A stretch of 64,000 bases of DNA from Schizochytrium sp. TIO01 (lineage: Eukaryota > Sar > Bigyra > Thraustochytrida > Thraustochytriidae), in contig SMSO01000006.1 of assembly GCA_004764695.1 (NCBI GenBank), forward strand, positions 1,592,859-1,656,858. Reading direction: 5' to 3'. Within the stretch, counting starts at the first letter, position 1; each line of letters opens with the position of its first letter. The notes under the pieces are model-generated. The model did not search any database. It saw only the letters and a list, made by a program, of their open reading frames with translations, and was not told the origin of the DNA. Of the stretch, positions 41,401 through 50,400 are shown in pieces. The translations under genes and the position numbers were made by a program.

Positions 41401-44211
41401 GATTTCACCTCAGCATGTTGCCTGGCCTGCATCTTCAGCATTTGCTCATCACTTTGACGTTTGCATTCTCCAGTGAGTATCCCCATACGTTTCGATTGTG
41501 AGTCATTGCACTTGCCATGCGCTGTTGCAGTGCTTCATAGCGTTGTTCTCCATGTAGTAAGCAGTGTATTCTCATCAATGTAACGTACTCCAATGTTGTC
41601 AGGTTCTTGCAATGCTCCAGACCTTTGGCCAGTGCCTGACAACCTTCCCCGCTAATGTTGTTACGAGAAAGACTGTGTAGTTGCTTGCCATTGGATACGT
41701 TTTCAGCACAATGTCAGTTGTGTTGTGTCAATCTAAATTCTCAATTCTCAGCTGCACGATATCTCTCAGCATGTTGCCTGGCCTACATCTTCAGCATTTG
41801 CTCATCACTTTCACGTTTGCATTCTCCAGTGAGTATCCCCATACGTTTCGATTGTGAGTCATTGCACTTGCCATGCGCTGTTGCAGTGCTTCATAGCGTT
41901 GTTCTCCATGTAGTAAGCAGTGTATTCTCATCAATGAAACGTACTTCAGCGTTGTCAGGTTCTGGCAATGCTCCAGACTTTTGGCCAGTGCCTGACAACC
42001 TTCCGCACCAATCCCGTTGTAAGAAAGACTGTGTAGTTGGTTGCCATTTGATACATTTTCAGCACAATGTCAGTTGTGTTGTGTCAATCTAAATTCTCAA
42101 TTCTCAGCTGCACGATTGCACCTCAGCATGTTGCCTGGCCTGCATCTTCAGCATTTGCTCATCACTTTGACGTTTGCATTCTCCAGTGAGTATCCCCATA
42201 CGTTTCGATTGTGAGTCATTGCACTTGCCATGCGCTGTTGCAGTGCTTCATAGCGTTGTTCTCCATGTAGTAAGCAGTGTATTCTCATCAATGAAACGTA
42301 CTCCAGCGTTGTCAGGTTCTGGCAATGCTCCAGACTTTTGGCCAGTGCCTGACAACCTTCCGCACCAATCCCGTTGTAAGAAAGACTGTGTAGTTGGTTG
42401 CCATTTGATACATTTTCAGCACAATGTCAGTTGTGTTGTGTCAATCTAAATTCTCAATTCTTAGCTGCACGATTGCACCTCAGCATGTTGCCGGGCCTGC
42501 ATCTTCAGCATTTGCTCATCACTTTGACGTTTGCATTCTGTAGTGACTATGCCGATACTTTTCGATTGCGAGTCATTGCACTTGCCATGCGCTGTTGCAG
42601 TGCTTCATATCGTTGTTCTCCATGTAGTAAGCAGTGTATTCTCATCAATGAAACGTACTCCAGCGTTGTCAGGTTCTGGCAATGCTCCAGACCTTTGGCA
42701 AGGGCCTTCCAGCCTTCCTCGTCAATCTCGTTGTTAGAAAGACTGTGTAGTTGCTTGCCATTTCATACGTTTTTAGCATAATGTCAGTTGCGTTGTGTCA
42801 ATCTAAATTATCAATTCTTGACTGAACGATTTCACCTCAGCATGTTGCCGGGCCTGCATCTTCAGCATTTGCTCACCACTTTGACGTTTGCATTCTCTAG
42901 TGAGCGTGCCGATACGTTTCGATTGTGAGTCATTGCACTTGCCATGCGCTGTTGCAGTGCTTCATAGCGTTGTTCTCCATGTAGTAAGCAGTGTATTCTC
43001 ATCAATAAAACGTACTCCAGCGTTGTCAGGTTCTGGCAATGCTCCAGACTTTGGGCCAGTGCCTGACAACCTTCCGCGCCAATGCGGTTAGAAGAAAGAC
43101 TGTGTAGTTGCCATTTGATACGTTTATAACACAAAGTTAGTTAATAAGCGTCCATCGATGTTGCCTTTAGAACGATACTGTACAAAAGTTCTTTTATAAT
43201 TTCGACGCATTGATTCGATGTCGAATATGGACTCTTTCACTCTATATTCTAAGTAGTTAGCCGCATTTTATTACTTGGCGCCTCAGTTTGGAAGAGTTCT
43301 ACGTGTTCACTTCAATTTCGGTACTTGCTACTCAACAGAATCAAAGGTTAATTTTTGTAAGTGAAACGTACTCCAATGTTATCAGGTTTTCGCAGCCGTT
43401 TAGTATCTTAGCAAAGCTCTCGGAAGTATTGGCCGCAATATTTGGAATGCATCTGTCAATCTTTGACCAATGAAGACTGTGTGCGCGTCATGATATTGGT
43501 AGTCGAGACAAGTTAGTAGGGAGGTGTCCACTCCAATCAATCATGCATCACCGTAGCTGTATTACCATTCTCTTCTCAGATAGATAACCCTTACTTCAAT
43601 TTAGGATTCTTCCCTCCGCAATAGCCCTTCCCTCTGTGCATGCACATTTTCTCTTCATTTCAACCCTCTTTACTCTCCAAGCCATGACCAATGCAGTTTT
43701 CGATCGTGAAACGTACTCCAATATATTCAGGCCTTTGAATCCCCCCAGTGCCTTAGCGAGATCCTCGGAACCAGAACCGTTTTTCTTCAACTCGATCCTG
43801 CGTTTGTTATACCTTCGTTAGTAAAACTATGACCTAAATTTTAGAAAAAGTAGAACCTGAAACAATTCAAACACAGATTTCGTGTAGCCTCGTCATATCT
43901 GCTTTTCTTACTTTCGTGCACTTACCATACATTCGCTTGATATGGTGCTGGTATTCCTGTACTTCTTCTAGCCGTCTGTTTAGTCCTAGCCATCGTGCCG
44001 CAGAGTTAGCTTCGAATAGTTTCCTGCAAGTTTTGCTGGCTGTAGCCACTTTGCGGTGTTCTGCAAACTGGTTGAGAAGAACTGCGCGTAGTTGCTCGCT
44101 CGCTCGCAGGAAGGACAGCACTTCCTGAGTGCACGCCCTTGTCGAAGTTTCGTATTTGGTTTTTGTATCGTTGCGCTGCGCTGCTGCTTTCCAACGATTG
44201 AGGTTTCGCAC
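32488..44211 (-). CDS. Composite gene: F-box-like exon, ~24 single-exon LRRs, helical linker, protein kinase, RING/RBR-like E3
   Basis: Minus-strand exons in order: 43912-~44211 (helical F-box-like, LRAVLLNQFAEHRKVATASK then TCRKLF and ARWLGL), LRR exons 43717-43790/97 and 43372-43476, 22 LRR exons of 84 nt down to 35549-35632, linker exons 35295-35417 and 34449-35165, and final exon 32488-34348. Junctions from 43476 to 35165 are GT-AG and phase-consistent. The kinase has VLKQF, HCDIKPENIFL (HRD variant), GDFDG (DFG variant), ATPRYVAPEL and MDMYSVG, so catalytic Asp and Mg-binding Asp are present. The C-terminus has a RING-like CIVCMEE...CKDC and a RING2/Rcat-like CPHCNTC...GCCAVEC...CGHYFCAWCLE. 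Two points are uncertain. No ATG is in frame in the first exon. A ~100-nt intron (34349-34448) is inferred from a frame change. A receptor-like recognition protein coupled to phosphorylation and ubiquitination is inferred. Confidence 0.72.
35549..43099 (-). repeat. Tandem array of 22 LRR-exon cassettes, ~355-bp unit
   Basis: Exon starts (plus coordinates) are 35549, 35901, 36257, 36610, 36963, 37320, 37677, 38034, 38390, 38747, 39103, 39459, 39811, 40168, 40520, 40876, 41232, 41589, 41945, 42302, 42659 and 43016; each is 84 nt. On the minus strand each begins after ..ACACAG (one ..ACATAG, one CGGCACAG) and ends TTGGA before GTACGTT (one TTGCA, one GTATGT; the last exon ends ATCGA before GTAAGT). 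The consensus is L-S-x-N-x-I-G-x-E-G-C-Q-A-L-A-K-x-L-E-H-C, then x-N-L-T-T-L-D: the 28-residue ribonuclease-inhibitor-type LRR. Introns of about 271 nt are nearly identical between units. Plus-strand ORFs in this array are intron shadows. Confidence 0.93.
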
Positions 44212-45509
44212 AATCTTTTGTCAAACCTTTCTACTATGTAAATCTTACAGGGTGGTCAGTTCCAACCGATAGTTGGGTTTGAAGTTTTTAGTTCTGGTTA
44301 TTGTAATTAGTAGTATTAATATTTTACTTATAACGGATTAAAAAATGAAAAATTAAAGGGAAAAAGGTCATAGGAGTATTAATGTTCAATTACAGCAACT
44401 TGACATGAATTGTGGAAAATCTGCTTCAAAGATCAAGCTGGTTCGAGTAGTGTTCTCCGAGGTATAATATTTGAAAGGGCCATAGAGCTCCGTGGCATTC
44501 TTGTCCAGCTTGTGAAGAATGTTCAGTCACGCAATTTCTAAATAGCCCGTGTGTAGGATATTATGTAAGCGCTCACAGGAACACGTGTGTGGTGTATCTG
44601 GTCATTATGTAAAATAGTTGGAGGGAGGGATTCTATTGCTACTGCTAAATATTTTATCATCTAACGTAAGAAAGGAAAAGTTGACAAGATATTATTGGAT
44701 TGTAGTCGAGGCATTTTCTTCAAGTTGGGCCTATTTTGTTCAATAGAGTACCAGAAATTAAAATGGTGATGGCAGTCTTGAGGTCAAGAAGGCGTCGCAT
44801 TGCGAGTGAATCATCTTTGTTGTGCCTTGGTGGTTGGCATGGATGATTCCTGGAAAGCTGTAGAGAGTATTCAATGATTAATTATCTACAATGAAGTACT
44901 AACATCATCTCTGATGGCTCATATTATGTTTTGAAGATTGGCATGCGAGTGTCGCAGTCAAACCCGTGAAGTCTTCAATGCTAGAGAAGGCAGTCTCCTC
45001 CTAATCATCCTTCCAAGGATAAGTTGCGCAACCCATTTTATTCGGTCTATTTAGTGTCCTAATTGACTGCAATTCTACTCAGAAATATACTTTTCTTTAC
45101 TAGAATGCAGCCTACAACACAACGTCTCATATCTTACCTTCACGTAACTATTCCAATGTGAGGAGGTATTTGTTGGCCCAAGTTGATCTCAGTGGCTTGC
45201 ATTGCCTCTCGATGCTACATGACGATCAATGGTTGTTTCGCATTGCATTTCTCTACTATAAATCATCGTCCAGAACCAAATAAAACTCGAGGCAATGCTT
45301 CCGCTACTCCTATGTGCCTCCTATACAAAACATTAGTAGTTGCATTGCAGTACATTGCATCGCCGTCCATGAAATCAGTAAATCGATGAACAAGAAATCA
45401 GACAAAAGCAAGGATAAGTAGCAAAGCGCCTCCATCGACGAGTGTTATCGTCGACGTGGGATTTGGTATAGCTCGTTCGGGCCATCGGCCTGCTAATACT
45501 GCAAATAGC
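44212..45509. other. Intergenic; should hold the 5' end of the LRR-kinase gene
   Basis: About 1.3 kb, AT-rich. A strong donor-like GTAAGAT (minus, near 44250) lies just upstream of the F-box-like exon, so a short first exon may sit here, but I found no convincing ATG-started exon. The plus-strand frame into the tRNA synthetase is open from a GTG at 45456. No other gene. Confidence 0.35.
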
Positions 45510-46967
45510 ATGCTCTCACGTAGCCTCGCTGCAAGCGTCTCGCGCTCAGGCCATGCTGTGAGCCATGGCGCTGCACAGCGGACTTTAACAAACTCTGCAA
45601 GCTCTGCACGAGGTGCTGCAGAGCGCGTTAGAGACGTTTTGAAGTCTCCTAAGTCGAAGGATGGCGAAGGTACACGTGTCCAGGGATGGGTCAAATCTGT
45701 GCGCAAGCAGAAAAAGGTGAGCTTTGTAGAGGTGAGCGATGGGTCGTCATGGAATACAGTGCAAGTGGTAGTGCCTTCTAGCGATTTGCCTGTAAACATC
45801 GCAACTGGAGCTAGTGTAGACGTTAGTGGAAAACTGCAACGAAGCCCCCGTGGTCAGATCGAGATTTCTGATGCTGTCGTGGAGGTGGTTGGCGCGTGCG
45901 ATGCCCCGAACTACCCTCTCCAGAAGAAGTACCACTCCGTAGAGTTCATGCGCGATGTCATGCACCTCAGACCGAGATCTAACCTAATGGGAGCTGTACT
46001 GCGTATTCGTAGCCGTGCAAGCTTGGAAATTCACAAGTTTTTTGCGGACAGAGACTTTACACAGATCCACACACCAGTCCTTACCTCGATTGACTGCGAG
46101 GGCGCAGGAGACATGTTTCCAGTGGACCAGGGTGAACTCGCGGCTGAGGGTGACCCGAAGACCTACCTGACCGTGTCTGGACAGCTCCATCTTGAGCCCT
46201 TTGCTTGTGCGCTGTCCAAGGTCTACACATTTGGTCCCGCTTTCCGTGCAGAGAACTCACACACTGCCAAACATTTGAGTGAGTTCTGGATGCTTGAGCC
46301 TGAAGTAGCCTTCCACGATCTCGATGCTTCGATGGAGCTCGCAGAAAGCTGTGTAAAGCATGTACTAAACGAAGTCACCGACAAGCATGCTAGCGACCTT
46401 GAACACCTCTTTGCACTACAGGATGACAAGCGCGAAGAGTCTGGCACTAATCGTCTCAATGACCTCCTCCGGGCCAGGGATAAGCCCTTTGTGCAGATGA
46501 CCTACGATGAGTGCATCGATGTGCTTGAGCGATCTGGAGCGTTCTTTGTCGAGCCCGTGGAGCGTGGCATGGATCTCCAGACAGAGCACGAACGTTTTAT
46601 TGTAGAAAAGCACTGCCAGGGCCACCCCGTGTTTGTCACAGACTACCCCACCGATCTTAAGGCTTTCTATATGAAGCCGAGAGCTGATAATCCTTCCCGT
46701 GTTCGGTGCTTTGATCTTCTTGTACCACGTATTGGTGAGCTCATCGGTGGCTCCGAGCGCGAGGATGACTATGACCGTCTGATGGCTCGCGTCGAGCCCG
46801 GGGCTGTCCAAAGCCTTCAGTGGTACCTCGATCTCCGTCGTTTTGGAAGTGTTCCGCATGCAGGTTGGGGTCTTGGTTTTGAGCGTCTGGTGCAATTTAC
46901 AACTGGTGTCTCCAACATTCGTGAGACCGCGCCTATGCCGCGTTGGGCTGGCTCCGTCACCTATTAA
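45510..46967 (+). CDS. NARS2: Asparaginyl-tRNA synthetase, bacterial type, probably mitochondrial
   Basis: 485 aa from the ATG at 45510; the frame is open from a GTG at 45456. The first ~35 residues (MLSRSLAASVSRSGHAVSHG) are Arg/Ser/Ala-rich without acids, as in mitochondrial presequences. An OB-fold anticodon-binding domain follows (VQGWVKSVRKQKKVSFVEVS, then VDVSGKLQRSPRGQIEI). The class II core has motif 1 around FFADRDFTQIHTPVLT, motif 2 FRAENSHTAKHLSEFWMLEPE and motif 3 GWGLGFERLVQFTTGVSNIR. HLSEFWMLEPE and the IRE-x-x-PMPR ending separate AsnRS from AspRS. It charges tRNA-Asn with asparagine in the organelle. Length fits bacterial AsnS plus a presequence. It is convergent with XRN1. 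Confidence 0.95.
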   Translation: MLSRSLAASVSRSGHAVSHGAAQRTLTNSASSARGAAERVRDVLKSPKSKDGEGTRVQGWVKSVRKQKKVSFVEVSDGSSWNTVQVVVPSSDLPVNIATGASVDVSGKLQRSPRGQIEISDAVVEVVGACDAPNYPLQKKYHSVEFMRDVMHLRPRSNLMGAVLRIRSRASLEIHKFFADRDFTQIHTPVLTSIDCEGAGDMFPVDQGELAAEGDPKTYLTVSGQLHLEPFACALSKVYTFGPAFRAENSHTAKHLSEFWMLEPEVAFHDLDASMELAESCVKHVLNEVTDKHASDLEHLFALQDDKREESGTNRLNDLLRARDKPFVQMTYDECIDVLERSGAFFVEPVERGMDLQTEHERFIVEKHCQGHPVFVTDYPTDLKAFYMKPRADNPSRVRCFDLLVPRIGELIGGSEREDDYDRLMARVEPGAVQSLQWYLDLRRFGSVPHAGWGLGFERLVQFTTGVSNIRETAPMPRWAGSVTY

Positions 46968-47439
46968 CTGATTCAAGATGCATAAATTTTTGTTTCCCCC
47001 CTTGTTTATTTATCATGAGTTTTCACAACTTTGCAGGTAGCGAGACAAGCATGATCATCCAGGGTATAAAACCCAATGATTCTGTAGAACATAGTTATTT
47101 ATACCAGGCGATGAACGTGCAAGGTAGCATCTAGGGAAAGAGATGTGTGCATCAGCAACATTGACGTCCGAAAGTCGCTTTTCCTTTTAATGGAGATTAT
47201 TGTACCAAGCCCCTTGATCGGTGTTAGTAAACTTCACCCCATATTATTAATACTTAATCGCCCATTGTTTTTATTTAATTTGTTTAAAACTTGCTACACA
47301 TCAATTCACTGATGTGCCAGAAGTAAGTTAAACAGGAAAAGGGGGACATGTCTATTTCGTTAAAGCAACCACACAGAGACGATCGTTATGAATATCACCA
47401 AGAGAAAATGTAATCTTTGACGTTATGATTTCTACTCAA
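46968..47439. other. Intergenic between convergent 3' ends
   Basis: About 470 bp of AT-rich sequence between the AsnRS stop and the exoribonuclease stop. It should contain both 3' UTRs. No gene seen. Confidence 0.4.
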
Positions 47440-50400
47440 TCATTTTTGTTGTTGTTGCGATTGCTGCTGCTGCTGCTGAGGTTGCTGCATTGGCGGGCCT
47501 CCCATGTAGGGAGGGGGGTACCCATATCCGTATGGCATTGGGTAGCCTTGGGGAGGCGGCATCATATGCTGCTGATGTTGCTCAGGCTGCTTAGGCTTGT
47601 AGTCCTTGCCAGCAGCCTTTGTCGCGCGCTTAAAGAGCTCCTCGATGGTGTCTTCAGACTGCTGCGGCTGCGGCGGCTGCTGCTGAGGTGCAGGCGCAGG
47701 TTGTTGTGAAGCGAAGTCCATAGGGCTGGCAAGCTGGGGCTTGCTGTTTTGCCAGGCAGTTTGTTGAGGTTGCTGTTGCTGAGGCGCAGATGCTTGAGCA
47801 GTATTATTGTTGTCTTTGGCGGCAGGCTGTTTCTTAGGTTGTTGGGTTTGCGGATGTGTTGGAGCGGCGTCAGGCTGTGCCATTGCAGGTTCGGTTTGCT
47901 GCTTCTGCTTCTTGGCCTTCCGAGCTGCACGTTTATCCTTATTTGCCTTCTGCAGCTGGAGCCAGTAGTCAGCCAGATCTTCCGGAGTCTCTGTAGATCC
48001 ATGAGCCGAAGAAGCCGAAGCTCCAGTGAGAACCGCAAAAGGGTCCTCATTGTCTACCTCCATGTCTTCCTGAGGTTGATGTTGGTCTTGCTCAGCAGGA
48101 TTTCCAACTGGCGCAGGAGGCACCACGAACCTCGATGACTGAGCGTTTTGAGGAGCTGACGTCTGTTTAGCCGCCTTAGCCTGAGCCTTCTTACTCTTGC
48201 CCACCTGCCGTTCATGAGCCGGGGTAGACGTAGCAGCGTTCGACTTGGGCTGCTGAGACTGCGTAGCACCAACATTGCTCTGGTTACTTTTCTGCTCCTT
48301 TCCAGGTGCTTGAGCCTTTTCTGCAGGTCGACCACGACCCGGTACGAGAGGGTTGCGTTTAGTCAAGTTCAGGAGCTGCGCCCACGGTAAGAGCTTGCCG
48401 CGATTCTGACCACAAGCTCCGTAAAGACTAGTGCCACCAATGAACTCTTCATCAAAGACGACTTCCACGCACCCTGTGGAGGCGTGCGTCGCGACCACGG
48501 TACCTGTGAGGCCAAAAGGAACAACAGGACTTCCCATGTTGGCCACGCGATCACCAAGATTTGGTGGGAAGTTTGCGGTCGGAGAGCGAGACCACTCAGC
48601 CTCAATATCAGCACCATTTTTGTAGATTACCTCAGGGCTCATCTTGATGACGACCTTGGCCCCATTGTTCCCTGAGGCTAAGATACTCTTGCGTACATCA
48701 TCAGAAGCACTCTGGACAGCCTTGATAGCATCGCGAGACATGGTTTTACTAGTCGTCGGGACGAGCGGCAGACGAAATGTATCAATCTGCTCAAGCCACT
48801 TGCAAACTTGGTCAAGCACGCGACGACCTTGGTCACCAGACCCAAAGATGGAGGAGATAGTGTACTCAACGGTACTCGGGTTGCTCTGAAGAGCCTTGAA
48901 GACTTCGGGAAACTTCTTTTGGTATGCAGCAACAAGCTCCAGAGCACGAGGAGAGTATTCCCACCCTCCACTGACACCAGAGGCACTGCGGTTGTTGTTC
49001 ACCTCTTGCCGCTCCTCGGGGTCGAGACCAGAAATCACAGTGACACTCTCGCCAGTACTCCACGCTGCTTTGGAATTATCCTGGGCCTTTGCTCGCGCAT
49101 ATCCAGGAATGACGTAGGACCGGCCAACCTTGAGGTTGAGACCAATATCGTAATGCCCAGGGCGAACAAGAACTGATCCAGTGATTTTACCAAGCGTGCC
49201 GGAATCAATGTTGAAGGTTCGTGCAGCCTTGATGGCCGGAACGTACTTGTCGACAAGAGACTTAGCAATTGTAGTTCCAAATGGAGGGATTTGCGGTGAC
49301 ATTTTATCGAACTCGGCCTTCACCATGCCACCCTCATGACCAACAACCTTGCCAACCATACCATAGCCAGCCTTTTGGAGGCTCATGACCATGGTGTGCT
49401 GCGGGAAGCGCTGTTCTACCGGAGGAGGAGGCTTGGACATGAAGCGTGGGTCTGGAGCCTCATTTTTGTAGCAGACAAGCTGGTAGGGTACCCAGGTCTC
49501 CACGTCGGAATATACCTGCGAAGCGGCGCCAGTTGCCTGATCCACGTTCATGCCTTGCAACGGACGAACCTTAAGCATGCAAACGACTTCACCAATCTCC
49601 ATACCACCCGTGCCTACTTGGCGAGCACCACGCAGGGCACGATCTTGGGCAACCTCTGCAAGCCGGAGAAAGTTGTCCGAATCTGTTTCCGTTTGCACGT
49701 CTTTGCGGAAACCAAACCGACGCTTCTTCTCCTCGTGGAGACTAAAGATGTGCACGTCATCAGCCACAGCAACCACTTGCGCCTCACGCATGTTTGGGTA
49801 GTCAACAAAAACTGTGAGACGATCCTTGCGAGAATCCTGCAGTTTTTGCAATACACGAACAAGAGCAGACGCAATGCTTGAGCTGTCATCATCATCGTCC
49901 ACCTTATTGACAATATCATCAACAAGACTGCGGTTGCTGCCACTTGAAACATTGTCCACGCCGAGCGCCATGATGGACGGTGTGCGAATGTTGACAATCA
50001 TAGATTCCTTGCGGGACTCACGGTTGAATACACAAACACCAGCCTTAAGAAGCTCGGCAGGACGTGAAGCTAGCAAGGTGAGCGAAGTGCAAACCTGCGG
50101 ATCACCGGGATATTTACCATCGCCAACGACGCCAGGGAGCAAATTCGGGTCGAATGATTCCATGGGAGGTAGGGCAAAGCGGCGTGCCGTACTTTGGCAA
50201 ACCTCGATATCTGGCAAGCCAGCACTGGGGAAACTTGACGGCACCGTGCTGGTGTTGGATGCATCAGCTTCGAAAATGATCTCATGACCAAAGGTGTTGC
50301 GCTTAAGTTCTGCTTCAGAGAGCTTTTCTTCTGGACAGTGATCATTGACGGCCTTCATGAGCTTCTTCTCATCAATGAATGGAAGTAAATTGACACCTTC

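Noticed and set aside
35641-43091. About forty plus-strand ORFs of 60-145 codons recurring every ~355 bases
   Set aside because: They lie over introns and the antisense of LRR exons and recur because the unit repeats; products are near-identical copies with no family resemblance.
35549-43099. CRISPR-like repeat array
   Set aside because: The unit is ~355 bp with coding exons and spliceosomal signals; there are no short direct repeats with unique spacers, and the genome is eukaryotic.
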